Shown in pieces: positions 19,295-27,691 of a stretch of 64,000 nucleotides of DNA; the stretch's first letter is position 1; each line of letters opens with the position of its first letter. A program made the translations under genes and the position numbers. The stretch comes from Flavobacterium sp. ACN6 (GTDB lineage: Bacteria > Bacteroidota > Bacteroidia > Flavobacteriales > Flavobacteriaceae), in NCBI RefSeq assembly GCF_002304005.1, contig NZ_MRCQ01000002.1:434001-498000 (forward strand), given 5' to 3'. A model generated the notes under the pieces. It searched no databases. It was not told where the DNA came from and was given only the letters and a program-made list of their open reading frames with translations.

Positions 19295-20206
19295 CTAAAT
19301 AAAACTTAGAATAAAGTACCAGAAGGCAAGGGTTACAAAAGAAATTGGAATTCCGTAACCAATCATCATACTGCTTAATTTTGGCTTTAATCCGTAAGTC
19401 GAAGCTAAAATTGCTCCAGTAATCATGGGTGCCATGGCAGTTTCCATTAAAGTAATTTTGATCACTTCGGAACGTTGATTGAAAATAAAAACATAAAGAA
19501 CAAAAATTACGAAAGGAACTAAAATCAGTTTAAAGAAAAGTCCCAATCTTAAGAATTTCCAATGCTGGCTTTTTCGATCAAAACTTAACTGCAATCCGAC
19601 TGAAAGTAAAGCCAAAGGTGTGACCAAACTTCCAATTGCTAATAATATAGATTGAAAATTTTCATTTAAATCAACTTGAAAAATATTCATCAAACAAGCC
19701 AAAACAAACATTATAAAAGGCGGAAACAAGATTATCTTTTTTAAAATCCCTAAAGCATTTGGACTTCCTTTCGAATAAAAAGCCGCAGTAAAAACACCAA
19801 GTGTAGAAACCACTACAAAAGTCCCCGGCTGATCTACCAAAACAGCGGTTTCTAATCCTTTCTTCCCAAATAAAGCTTCAATAATAGGATAACCGAGAAA
19901 AGAACTATTACTCAAACCCGCTGTTAAAATCAGACAGCCAATTAATTTATTGGACCAGCCGTTTCTTCTTCCCAAAAAATGAAAAAATATAAAAGCAAAT
20001 ATGTAGGTAATCCAGCCCGCACCTATTGGAAAAAGCAAATCACTGCTCCACTTTATTTTCGGAATGTGATATAAAGTAATCGCAGGAAGGCAAAAATAAA
20101 TAACAATTTTATTTAGTGTCTTATAAATGTGTACAGGAAATTGTTTTACCTGCTGTAAAATTAAACCGATTGAAAGAAAGAGAAATATTAAAAGGAAGTT
20201 GTTCAT
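19295..20206 (-). CDS. AEC family membrane transporter
   Basis: A 303-residue membrane protein beginning MNNFLLIFLFLSIG (ATG at 20204-20206); the longer in-frame start lies in a repeat and adds a polar leader. About ten hydrophobic helices run through it, with 'GLSNSSFLGYPIIEALFG' (the conserved Asn/Gly/Pro break of the family) and 'AMAPMITGAILASTYGL' in the second half. This is the auxin efflux carrier/AEC fold, which in bacteria exports or imports small carboxylates. Substrate unknown. Monocistronic. Confidence 0.8.
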   Translation of the reverse strand: MNNFLLIFLFLSIGLILQQVKQFPVHIYKTLNKIVIYFCLPAITLYHIPKIKWSSDLLFPIGAGWITYIFAFIFFHFLGRRNGWSNKLIGCLILTAGLSNSSFLGYPIIEALFGKKGLETAVLVDQPGTFVVVSTLGVFTAAFYSKGSPNALGILKKIILFPPFIMFVLACLMNIFQVDLNENFQSILLAIGSLVTPLALLSVGLQLSFDRKSQHWKFLRLGLFFKLILVPFVIFVLYVFIFNQRSEVIKITLMETAMAPMITGAILASTYGLKPKLSSMMIGYGIPISFVTLAFWYFILSFI

Positions 20207-20216
20207 TAATTGGTTG

Positions 20217-20419
20217 TTAGTAATTAGATAACTAGTCCTTAGCAATTAGTTGTAGTACTTATTTTTAAGATCAAATTGTTAGGCTGAATTAAAGCTCACA
20301 TTTTTTTTACTAAACATTTCATACAATAATAGTTATTACTAATTACTATGCAAAAGTAATAATTACAAAGCATTAAAACTCAAGACTAATTACTAAGGAC
20401 TAGTTACTAATCACTAAGG
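20217..20419. repeat. 33-bp imperfect inverted repeat pair
   Basis: Arm 1 (20217-20250, TTAGTAATTAGATAACTAGT onward) and arm 2 (20386-20418, ending ACTAATCACTAA) are reverse complements with only about three differences. They flank 135 nt of A/T-rich DNA with no gene, between two divergent genes. Each arm is itself built of TTAGTAATTAG-like words. Confidence 0.75.
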
Positions 20420-20448
20420 AATAAAAAAAAAGTTAAATTAGTATTTTG

Positions 20449-20487
20449 TGTTACAAAAAGATGTAAATTTGTAACATATTTTATTAC
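20449..20487 (+). promoter_or_regulatory. Promoter and putative Rrf2 operator
   Basis: TGTTACAAA (20449-20457) and TTTGTAACA (20468-20476) form a perfect 9-bp inverted repeat that contains a TAAATTTG -7 word (20464-20471). Overlapping it, TGTAACATATTTTATTAC (20470-20487) recurs before the next gene. Autoregulation by the Rrf2 protein is inferred. Confidence 0.55.
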
Positions 20488-20490
20488 AGT

Positions 20491-20898
20491 ATGATTTCAG
20501 GTAAATTTGCCATAACTATTCACATTCTTACTTTACTCAATAAATTTCCAAACGATTATTTGTCTTCGGAGTTTATTGCGGGAAGTATTAATTTAAATCC
20601 GGTTTTGGTTCGAAAAGAAATTGCCAATTTAAAAGCACATCATATTGTAGAAAGTAAAGAAGGGAAAAATGGAGGAACAAAATTGGCCGTAAATGCTTCT
20701 AACTTGACTTTAAAAGAAATATTTGAAATGACTTTTGAAACTATTGGTCTGGGCTTCGCTAAAAATCAACCAAATCCTGATTGTCCCGTTGGGAAGAAAA
20801 TCAATCAGAATCTGGAAGCTTTATACAGCGAAATGAATCAGAAAGTCAACGCGCAGCTTGAAAACATTTCTTTAGAAGATTTTTCGAATCAGTTTTAA
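20491..20898 (+). CDS. Rrf2 family transcriptional regulator
   Basis: A 135-residue regulator with the Rrf2 winged-helix fold: SGKFAITIHILTLL (helix 1), SSEFIAGSINLNPVLVRKEI (recognition helix) and the wing GKNGGTKLA. IscR/NsrR-type members hold an Fe-S cluster with three cysteines; this one has a single Cys (about residue 97, PDCPVG), as in YwnA-like members that sense redox or electrophiles. The next gene is an NAD(P)-binding oxidoreductase, the same pairing as ywnA/ywnB in Bacillus. The matching operator words before both genes suggest it represses both. Confidence 0.87.
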   Translation: MISGKFAITIHILTLLNKFPNDYLSSEFIAGSINLNPVLVRKEIANLKAHHIVESKEGKNGGTKLAVNASNLTLKEIFEMTFETIGLGFAKNQPNPDCPVGKKINQNLEALYSEMNQKVNAQLENISLEDFSNQF

Positions 20899-20920
20899 AA
20901 ACTATTTTTTTGCCTAAAAC

Positions 20921-20938
20921 TGTAACATTTTTTATTAC
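20921..20938 (+). promoter_or_regulatory. Second copy of the putative Rrf2 operator
   Basis: TGTAACATTTTTTATTAC differs by one base from the word at 20470-20487 and lies 18 nt before the oxidoreductase start. GTAA and TTAC at its ends form a dyad. Confidence 0.5.
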
Positions 20939-20956
20939 TAAATAAATTTATATATT

Positions 20957-21598
20957 ATGAAAATCGCAATTATTGGAGCTACAGGATTTGTTGGCTCAGC
21001 AATCTTAAACGAATTAGCAGACAGAAAACATGAAATTACTGCAATCGCAAGAACTCCAAAAGATACTGCAAATGCAACTTGGGTCGCTGCAGACATTTTT
21101 AATGTTGACGCTTTAGCAGAACTTTTAAAAGGACACGATACTATTATCAACGCTTACAATCCAGGATGGACAAACCCAAACATTTACGATGACTTTTTAG
21201 CAGGTTCAAAAGCTATTCAGGAAGCAGTTAAAAAATCGGGTGTAAAACGTTTTATCACTATCGGAGGAGCTGGAAGTTTATTTGTTGCGCCAGATTTACA
21301 AGCTGTTGATACGCCAGATTTCCCAAAAGAAATTTATCCAGGAGCAAATGCTGCAAGACATTATTTAAACATCATCAAAGAAGAAAAAGATCTAGACTGG
21401 GCATTTTTTAGCCCTGCGTTCGAAATGCACGCTGGAATTAAAACAGGAAGAACTGGAAATTACCGTTTAGGTTTAGAAAATCCTGTTTTCAATGATGAGC
21501 AAAGAAGTATTTTATCTGTAGAAGATTTAGCGGTTGTAATTGCTGATGAAACTGAAAATCCAAAACACCACCAAGTAAGATTTACTGCTGGTTACTAA
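20957..21598 (+). CDS. NAD(P)-binding oxidoreductase (YwnB-like)
   Basis: A 213-residue atypical short-chain dehydrogenase. The dinucleotide loop IGATGFVGSAIL is at residues 6-17. HEITAIARTPKD follows, with an Arg that would favour NADPH, then HDTIINAYNPGW and KRFITIGGAGSLFV. There is no Tyr-x-x-x-Lys catalytic pair, as in NmrA-like and YwnB-like proteins. It likely acts as a quinone/flavin-type reductase or redox sensor, but the substrate is unknown. The Rrf2 gene lies 58 nt upstream and the two share an operator word. Confidence 0.8.
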   Translation: MKIAIIGATGFVGSAILNELADRKHEITAIARTPKDTANATWVAADIFNVDALAELLKGHDTIINAYNPGWTNPNIYDDFLAGSKAIQEAVKKSGVKRFITIGGAGSLFVAPDLQAVDTPDFPKEIYPGANAARHYLNIIKEEKDLDWAFFSPAFEMHAGIKTGRTGNYRLGLENPVFNDEQRSILSVEDLAVVIADETENPKHHQVRFTAGY

Positions 21599-21599
21599 A

Positions 21600-21632
21600 A
21601 AGATGCTAAGGTTCTGAGATTCTAAGCTGCTA
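21600..21632. repeat. Degenerate word repeat (GATTCTAAG)
   Basis: AGATGCTAAGGTTCTGAGATTCTAAGCTGCTAAG directly follows the stop codon. It is the reverse complement of the word family at 7768-7815. Confidence 0.65.
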
Positions 21633-21684
21633 AGTTTTTTTCTTGCCACGATTTTTCGCGCACTATTTTTTAAACAAAATGATC

Positions 21685-21832
21685 TGTCATCCTGAGCGAA
21701 GTCGAAGGACACGCAAAGTAATTCTGCAATACTTCTCAGACCCGACAGGTTTCGAAAACCTGTCGGGTCTCTTTGTAGTAAACAATTCTTGTCGAGTTGC
21801 TTGCGTGTCTTTCGACTTCGCTCAAGATGACA
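21685..21832. mobile_element. 148-bp MITE-like element with 32-bp inverted ends
   Basis: TGTCATCCTGAGCGAAGTCG onward (21685-21716) and its inverted copy (21801-21832) differ at two positions. A strong terminator hairpin lies in the centre. The end sequence is a widespread Bacteroidota repeat that produces the false peptides 'HPERSRR' and 'SFDFAQDD'. No transposase or clear target-site duplication is visible. The rest of the gap from 21599 to 21933 has no gene. Confidence 0.65.
21738..21770. terminator. Terminator hairpin inside the MITE-like element
   Basis: AGACCCGACAGGTTT (21738-21752) pairs with AAACCTGTCGGGTCT (21756-21770) and is followed by CTTTG. The CCCGACAG core also occurs in the terminators at 27544 and 27610. 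Confidence 0.7.
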
Positions 21833-21883
21833 AAAAATGTAACAAATTAGTGTAAATACATATAATTCGTGGCAAACTAACTT

Positions 21884-21914
21884 TTTGAAACTCTTTTTGT
21901 TTTCTGTACTTTTA
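21884..21914 (+). promoter_or_regulatory. Promoter of meaB
   Basis: TTTG (21884-21887), 19 nt, TACTTTTA (21907-21914), one mismatch to TAnnTTTG. The start site would be near 21920, leaving a leader of about 14 nt before the TTG start codon. Confidence 0.5.
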
Positions 21915-21933
21915 CATTTCTAAAAAATGCGTT

Positions 21934-23031
21934 TTGTCAAATCTCAATAAACAAGCTGGAAGCTTAAGTGAAAAAGCTGGAATTTCACCTCCTGAAATCA
22001 CCAATGTTTCGGCTATTAATCAAATTAAGTACAAACGCAGACAACAGCCTTCGTCAGAAGAATTAATTAATGGTATTTTAGAAGGAAATAGAACTTCTTT
22101 AAGCCGTGCCATAACTTTAATCGAAAGCACCAATTCAGATCATTATGAAAAAGCGGGCGAAGTAGTTCAGGGCTGTTTGTCTCATGCAAATAAGTCAATT
22201 CGTATAGGAATTACAGGCGTTCCCGGTGTTGGAAAAAGCACTTTTATTGAAGCTTTTGGAAAACAACTCACAGCATTAGGCAAAAAAGTTGCAGTTCTAG
22301 CAGTTGATCCCAGCAGTTCACTTACGCATGGAAGCATTCTAGGCGACAAAACCCGAATGGAAGAACTGGTTAAAGATGAAAATGCTTTTATAAGACCCAG
22401 CGCTTCTGGAGAAACTTTGGGCGGTGTGGCACGCAAAACTCGAGAAACTATTATTCTTTGTGAAGCAGCAGGATTTGACACTATAATTATTGAAACTGTT
22501 GGTGTTGGCCAAAGCGAAACTGCGGTACACAGTATGGTCGATTTCTTTTTACTTTTAAAAATATCAGGCGCCGGAGATGAACTTCAAGGTATTAAACGCG
22601 GTATTATGGAAATGGCAGACGCAATTGTCATTAATAAAGCGGATGGTGATAATATCAAAAAAGCCTATCAGGCGAAAGTAGAATTTAATCGCGCTTTGCA
22701 TTTATTCCCTCCAAAAAAATCAAACTGGCAGCCAAAAGTTACGATTTGCAGTTCTTTAACAAAAGAAGGTATTTCTGAAGTATGGAATACAATTTCTGAC
22801 TACTTTGAAATGACTCAAGAAACTGGAGTCTTTCAAGAAAAAAGGAAAGAACAAAATCATTTCTGGATGATGGAAGCCATTAATGAGCAGTTAAAACAAA
22901 ACTTTTACAATCAGCCAGAAATCATTTCACTTTTAGAAGAAAATAAAAAAGCAGTGCAAAATGATGAAATTTCACCTTTTGCCGCTGCTTCTGAATTATT
23001 AAAATTGTATTTTAATAAAGGTGCAAAGTAG
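21934..23031 (+). CDS. meaB: Methylmalonyl-CoA mutase-associated GTPase MeaB
   Basis: A 365-residue G3E-family GTPase (also called ArgK) that gates cofactor loading and protects adenosylcobalamin-dependent methylmalonyl-CoA mutase. Motifs: Walker A GVPGVGKST (95-103), VDPSSSLTHGSILGDKTRM (switch I), ETVGVGQSE (switch II) and VINKADGDN (NKxD). Translation probably starts at TTG 21934; no in-frame ATG precedes the conserved core. An ATG at 21927 in another frame gives only seven codons. With the adenosyltransferase at 7821 it implies a B12-dependent propionate/methylmalonyl route; the mutase is outside the window. Confidence 0.93.
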   Translation: MSNLNKQAGSLSEKAGISPPEITNVSAINQIKYKRRQQPSSEELINGILEGNRTSLSRAITLIESTNSDHYEKAGEVVQGCLSHANKSIRIGITGVPGVGKSTFIEAFGKQLTALGKKVAVLAVDPSSSLTHGSILGDKTRMEELVKDENAFIRPSASGETLGGVARKTRETIILCEAAGFDTIIIETVGVGQSETAVHSMVDFFLLLKISGAGDELQGIKRGIMEMADAIVINKADGDNIKKAYQAKVEFNRALHLFPPKKSNWQPKVTICSSLTKEGISEVWNTISDYFEMTQETGVFQEKRKEQNHFWMMEAINEQLKQNFYNQPEIISLLEENKKAVQNDEISPFAAASELLKLYFNKGAK

Positions 23032-23108
23032 CAAAGGTTCAAAGGAACAAAGTTTTTTCTCTGTTTCTTTGAACCTTTGTTCCTTTGTAACTCTGAGCCT
23101 TTGAACCT
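23032..23108. repeat. Inverted word repeats (GGTTCAAAG) between convergent stops
   Basis: CAAAGGTTCAAAGGAACAAAG follows the meaB stop without a gap, and CTTTGAACCTTTGTTCCTTTG... runs up to the stop of the convergent gene. The two arms can pair around TTTTTTCTCTGTTT. The whole 77-bp gap is made of this word family. Confidence 0.75.
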
Positions 23109-25043
23109 TTATTTAGCTCTAAGCTTATACTTACTCTCCTTATACAAATTCCCCGCTGTAATTACATGTGCCAAAGCATCTTTTGCTAATTCTTCATTTA
23201 ATTTTACAGGAATTAAAGTCGTATCATTTTTAACTTCAAATTGCAAAGGTTTTAAATTTGGCTGCATAATCACAACCTGATTTTCAACTCTAAATGCATT
23301 GATGTCGTTAAACTGCATAATCGATCTCCCTTGCACTTTTGGATCTAATTTATTTAGATTTCTACCCACCATTGGTGTTTCAAACGGAATTCCTAAATAG
23401 CTTAATAATGTTGGCGGAATATCAATCTGACTTGCCAATCTATCGTAAACGGCTCCTCGTGAAACTCCTGGTCCTATTATAAATGCCGGAATATGGAATT
23501 TGTTTATGGGTACTAAATTCTTTCCGTATGTTCTGGTATTATGATCTGCTATTACGATAAAAATAGTATTCTTGAAGTAATCCTCTTTTTTAGCCAATTC
23601 GAAGAATTTTCCAATAGAGAAATCGGCATATTTCATTGCGTTGTTTACAGTCGCTGCTTTTTTATCATAAGGTTTAATTCTTCCCGCTGGATATTCAAAT
23701 GGTTCATGATTTGAAGTTGAGAACATCAAGGAGAAAAATGGCTTATTGCCTTTTGATTTAAAATATTGGTTGGCTTTGGTTACTAAATCTTCATCAGAAT
23801 ATCCCCAAGTTCCTTTAAAAGCATATTTATTTCCATCAGACTCAAAATCGGATTGATCGATAATATCACTAAAGCCGTTTCCGTTAAAGAACGAAGCCAT
23901 ATTATCAAAATTGGCCATACCGCCATAAATAAAACTTGTATCGTAACCTTTGTGTTTTAAAGCGTCAGCAAGTGTAAAAAATCCTTGTTGCGAGTTTCCT
24001 AATCGAACCACACTTTCTGAGGGTGAAGGTAAAAAACCAGTTACAACTGCTTCAATGCCACGAACGCTTCTGGTTCCTGTACAATACAAATTGGTGAATA
24101 ATGTTCCTTCTTTAGATAATTTATCAAACTCTGGCGTTAATGGTTTCCCGCCAAGAATCCCCACGTATTCTGCACCTAAACTTTCTTGTAAAAAAATCAC
24201 CAAATTATAAGGTTTTTTCAAAACAGAGTCTGGCTGCTGTACATGCAGAAACGGAATTTCAGCATCTGTAAAGTCATTTTGGCCTGCGATCATATATTTT
24301 TTTACGCGTGCAATCGCTTCGGCTTCATCCATTTTACCGTACATTTTGGTGTTTCCTTCATTTTTTATAGAATATGCCGCAAAAGCAACTGTATAAAATG
24401 AATTTAACCCCAATGTATTAGTCAACTGATCTGTTGAGAAAACAGCATTACTAGCATTTATAGGACGTTTTGAAGTTAGACTCGAACGAGCGCCAAAAAA
24501 CAATAGAAAAGCAAGTAATGGAAACACCATCAACTTGAACTTATAATCAGTATTTGTGGTGTAAAAATATTTCTGCCCTTTTTTGAATGCAAAATAAAGC
24601 ACAACTGCTAAAATCAGAAAAGTAATGATTATAGAAGTCAGGTAACTTTTCAAAAGCATTCCAACAACTTCTTTTGGATAAATAAGATAATCCAAGAAAA
24701 TCTTATTGGGCCTTGTATCGTATTGTTTTATAAAATCCGGCGAAGCCAATTCTACAAAAAGAATAAAAAACAGGAATAAAAAACTATAGATTACTAGAAA
24801 TTTATTGGTGAATTTTATCCTTTTATTGGGTAAAAATGTAATCAACAAAGCTGGAAGAAAAGATAAATAACAAAGTAATATCAAATCCATTCTTAGACCA
24901 ATTGGAAAAATATACCAGAAATTAGGTGTTTCTGCGACCCTTTCTTTAAAAAGGAAAAATAAAAAGATTCGGCTTAAAGTAGTTATCACTAAACCGCTTG
25001 CTATAAAATTAAATATAGGTTTTAAAAAACTTAATTTTTTCAT
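23109..25043 (-). CDS. LTA synthase-like membrane phosphotransferase
   Basis: A 644-residue protein. Five membrane helices lie in residues 1-190, then an external sulfatase-fold domain (about 275-570). YNLVIFLQESLG gives the metal-binding Glu, YCTGTRSVRG the nucleophilic Thr, and FSTSNHEPFEYP plus IVIADHNTR the other metal ligands. This is the LtaS/MdoB/EptA-like family, which moves phosphoglycerol or phosphoethanolamine onto envelope glycans or lipids. Gram-negative bacteria lack teichoic acid, so a glucan, lipid A or capsule target is likelier. The gene is convergent with meaB. Confidence 0.85.
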   Translation of the reverse strand: MKKLSFLKPIFNFIASGLVITTLSRIFLFFLFKERVAETPNFWYIFPIGLRMDLILLCYLSFLPALLITFLPNKRIKFTNKFLVIYSFLFLFFILFVELASPDFIKQYDTRPNKIFLDYLIYPKEVVGMLLKSYLTSIIITFLILAVVLYFAFKKGQKYFYTTNTDYKFKLMVFPLLAFLLFFGARSSLTSKRPINASNAVFSTDQLTNTLGLNSFYTVAFAAYSIKNEGNTKMYGKMDEAEAIARVKKYMIAGQNDFTDAEIPFLHVQQPDSVLKKPYNLVIFLQESLGAEYVGILGGKPLTPEFDKLSKEGTLFTNLYCTGTRSVRGIEAVVTGFLPSPSESVVRLGNSQQGFFTLADALKHKGYDTSFIYGGMANFDNMASFFNGNGFSDIIDQSDFESDGNKYAFKGTWGYSDEDLVTKANQYFKSKGNKPFFSLMFSTSNHEPFEYPAGRIKPYDKKAATVNNAMKYADFSIGKFFELAKKEDYFKNTIFIVIADHNTRTYGKNLVPINKFHIPAFIIGPGVSRGAVYDRLASQIDIPPTLLSYLGIPFETPMVGRNLNKLDPKVQGRSIMQFNDINAFRVENQVVIMQPNLKPLQFEVKNDTTLIPVKLNEELAKDALAHVITAGNLYKESKYKLRAK

Positions 25044-25100
25044 TAGATAATGTAAATATTTTTACCGTGCAGCCATAAAGACGCACACAGAGCGCAGTCT

Positions 25101-25328
25101 TTATTCTTCGTAACGGTTTAATTCGCGGTCGTAAAAATCATTTGCTTTTTCGATCAAACCTTCCATTTCTGCATTTAATTCTGCTTCGTCAAGATCTTCT
25201 GCTTCTTCTAAAAATTCTACCTCATCATCTTTTAAATTGATAATAAATCTTGGGTAATCAAGGTGAATGATAAAAATATCATCTGGAAAATCAGTATTGT
25301 CTCCAAGTAAAAATTTAGGTAATTCCAT
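25101..25328 (-). CDS. Small acidic conserved-looking protein
   Basis: A 75-residue, strongly acidic protein. It begins MELPKFLLGDNTDFPDDIFI, has a predicted strand pair (FIIHLDYPRFIINL), and ends in a helix rich in Glu and Asp (EEAEDLDEAELNAEM). Regular codon structure, a good ATG and the Ile/Val pattern suggest a real gene. I recognise no family or function. It lies between the LtaS-like and MATE genes on the same strand. Confidence 0.65.
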   Translation of the reverse strand: MELPKFLLGDNTDFPDDIFIIHLDYPRFIINLKDDEVEFLEEAEDLDEAELNAEMEGLIEKANDFYDRELNRYEE

Positions 25329-25411
25329 GTTTTATTTATTTTTTTAGTGTTTATATTATTTTGTCACAGTTTGAAAACCTTTATAATCTGTATCTTATTT
25401 TCTGTTCAAAT

Positions 25412-26797
25412 TTAGTTATTTGAAACCGATTTTGTCATTAATCTTCTGGTTAAGTAATGAAAGCGAATGTACAGTAAAATTGCTGCTGCCGTCAATCCTG
25501 CCAAAAGTCCGATCCAAACTCCCTGTGCTTTTAATTCTGTATATTCTCCCAAATAATAAGAAATTGGAAAACCAATAATCCAATACGCTGCAAACGTAAT
25601 GTACATTGGAATTTTCACATCCTGTAAACCGCGTAAAGCACCCAAAACCACAACTTGAATTCCGTCAGAAATTTGAAAAACCGCTGCGATTAAAAGTAAT
25701 TTTGAGGCAATACTTATTACTTCTTCATTATCTAAAATCTGTCCTGTGTTTTCCATATTTAAAAAGATATACGGCAGATAATCATGAAAAACAATAAAGA
25801 ACAACGCAAAAACCGTTTCTAATATAATAGCGAGAAGGAAAATAGACCGCGCCACAACAATCAGTTTTTTATAATCCATTAAACCTCTTTGATTACTAAC
25901 TCTGATCATCGAAGTCACACTTAATCCCATCGCAAACATAAAAGTCATCGATGCGAGACTCAAGGCAATTTGATTTGCTGCCTGACTTGTTTTCCCGATA
26001 TTACCGCAAAGCCAGATAGAAGCCGTAAACAATACCACTTCAAAAAGCATCTGCATAGCCGAAGGGAACCCGATACTGATAATCTTTTGAATGGTTGATT
26101 TTTTTATTTCATCGAAACTAAAATTCTTGAAAAAGCGTTTTAAATCATTTCTTCTAGAAAGCATGATGTGCATGAACATGACCAAAAATATTCTTGAAAT
26201 TACAGTTCCCAATGCAGCACCAATAATTCCCATTTTTGGAAAAAACCAGATTCCGTAAATCAAAACATAATTTATTCCAACATGAAGCACATTTGCCATA
26301 ACCATTGCATACATCGAATATTTGGTCATCGACATTCCGTCTGCAAATTGTTTATACCCTTGATACATAATTAACGGAATCAGCGAAAAAGCAACCCACC
26401 CCAAATAAGGTTTCGCAAGTACAATTACATCTGCAGGCTGTTCTAACAATTCCATTATTGGTTTTGCGAACATAATCACGCCAAAAAGCACTAAGCCCAG
26501 AATAGTACAAAGAAATAAGCCGTGATGAAATGCAGAACGAATTTTGTTATCATTTTTCTCTGCATCACCTTCCGCAACAATTGGAGTAATTGCAGTCGAA
26601 AATCCAATTCCAAGAGACATTGCAATAAAAATCATACTATTTCCTAAAGAAACCGCGGCAAGCTCTGTACTTCCTAATTTCCCTACCATTATATTGTCGA
26701 CAATACCTATTAAAGTATGGCCCACCATTCCTAAAATAATAGGATACGCCAGTCTTAAATTATACGAAAACTCCTTGGTGTACTGCTTTAAATTCAC
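25412..26797 (-). CDS. MATE family multidrug efflux transporter
   Basis: A 461-residue inner-membrane protein with 12 hydrophobic segments in two six-helix halves. Family features are AYPIILGMVGHTLIGIVDN in helix 1, the 'GSTELAAVSLGNSM' loop, EGDAEKNDNKIRSAFHHG between helices 2 and 3, and 'ANQIALSLASM' in the second half. MATE proteins swap Na+ or H+ for cationic drugs. It is close to NorM-type exporters. Last gene of a minus-strand run; nothing nearby suggests a particular drug. Confidence 0.92.
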   Translation of the reverse strand: MNLKQYTKEFSYNLRLAYPIILGMVGHTLIGIVDNIMVGKLGSTELAAVSLGNSMIFIAMSLGIGFSTAITPIVAEGDAEKNDNKIRSAFHHGLFLCTILGLVLFGVIMFAKPIMELLEQPADVIVLAKPYLGWVAFSLIPLIMYQGYKQFADGMSMTKYSMYAMVMANVLHVGINYVLIYGIWFFPKMGIIGAALGTVISRIFLVMFMHIMLSRRNDLKRFFKNFSFDEIKKSTIQKIISIGFPSAMQMLFEVVLFTASIWLCGNIGKTSQAANQIALSLASMTFMFAMGLSVTSMIRVSNQRGLMDYKKLIVVARSIFLLAIILETVFALFFIVFHDYLPYIFLNMENTGQILDNEEVISIASKLLLIAAVFQISDGIQVVVLGALRGLQDVKIPMYITFAAYWIIGFPISYYLGEYTELKAQGVWIGLLAGLTAAAILLYIRFHYLTRRLMTKSVSNN

Positions 26798-26987
26798 TTG
26801 TAATCAATTTTAGTCGGCAAAGATAATCAGAAGCTTCCAATTCTATCCTATTAATAAAAATATAAGCCAATATTAAGCTTAAAATCATTATAGCATAATA
26901 TTATATAACGATTTTTAAAAATTGTATAACAATCTCGAAATACCTCCGTTTTACTTTTACATCATTAATAATTCAAAATTATAAGCC

Positions 26988-27509
26988 ATGAAAAAATTAC
27001 AGATTATTTGCCTAGCTGCTTTTGCTTTTTTATTCTCTAACACAACATTCGCTCAAGAAACAGAAGCAACAAATTACGATCAAGGATTTAGATTAGGATT
27101 TGGAGTTAACGGAGGACTTCCAACCGACAACGATTATGACTGGGCTCTTGGTGGAGACGTTCGTTTACAATACGATCTTTCTAAAAAGACATCGTTAACC
27201 TTAACAACAGGTTTTACTAATTTATTTAATGGCAAAAAAGATGCCGTAGGAAATGACATTAAAGATCTTGGATTTATTCCCGCTAAAGCTGGTTTTAAAG
27301 CCTTCGTTTTAAAAGATCAATTTTATGTTCTAGGAGAACTAGGTGCTGGTTTTGCAGTAACAAACGGTTACAACAACACTACTTTTTTATGGGCGCCAGG
27401 AATTGGATACGCTAATAAATACATCGATTTAAGTGTTCGTTACGAAGATTATCATGATTTTAGAACCAATCAAGTAGCACTTCGTGTTGCATATGGTTTT
27501 AAACTTTAA
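26988..27509 (+). CDS. Outer-membrane beta-barrel protein
   Basis: A 173-residue protein with a signal peptide (ends TTFAQ, residue 22) and a chain of alternating hydrophobic strands with aromatic belts (FRLGFGVNGGLP, DVRLQYDLSKKTSLTLTTGF, FYVLGELGAGFAVTNG), ending ALRVAYGFKL with a C-terminal aromatic/hydrophobic residue. This is an eight-strand OmpA/OmpW-like barrel. It lacks the OmpA peptidoglycan domain. Probably a small porin or structural protein. Its own terminator follows. Confidence 0.8.
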   Translation: MKKLQIICLAAFAFLFSNTTFAQETEATNYDQGFRLGFGVNGGLPTDNDYDWALGGDVRLQYDLSKKTSLTLTTGFTNLFNGKKDAVGNDIKDLGFIPAKAGFKAFVLKDQFYVLGELGAGFAVTNGYNNTTFLWAPGIGYANKYIDLSVRYEDYHDFRTNQVALRVAYGFKL

Positions 27510-27543
27510 AAAATAGGTTTAATTTATTATTTTGTTTTTGGTA

Positions 27544-27577
27544 AAAACCCGACAGCTCGCATAGTCTGTCGGGTTTT
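27544..27577 (+). terminator. Terminator after the beta-barrel gene
   Basis: AAAACCCGACAG (27544-27555) pairs with CTGTCGGGTTTT (27566-27577), 10-nt loop, T tail. Confidence 0.85.
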
Positions 27578-27609
27578 TTATTTCTAAAATTTTCCAGTTA
27601 TAGTAAAAA

Positions 27610-27643
27610 GCAACCCGACAGATTTTAAAACCTATCGGGTTGC
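27610..27643 (-). terminator. Terminator after the PPK2 gene
   Basis: GCAACCCGACAGATTTT and AAAACCTATCGGGTTGC form a long near-perfect stem. Read on the minus strand it is followed by TTTTTAC, so it serves the PPK2 gene. Confidence 0.75.
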
Positions 27644-27691
27644 TTCGTCTATAAAAATTATCTAATTGACATATTCTCAAATTATGCAATT

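Noticed and set aside
21643..21855. 70-codon frame with HPERSRR and SFDFAQDD peptides
   Set aside because: These are known false translations of the inverted repeat ends of the MITE-like element.
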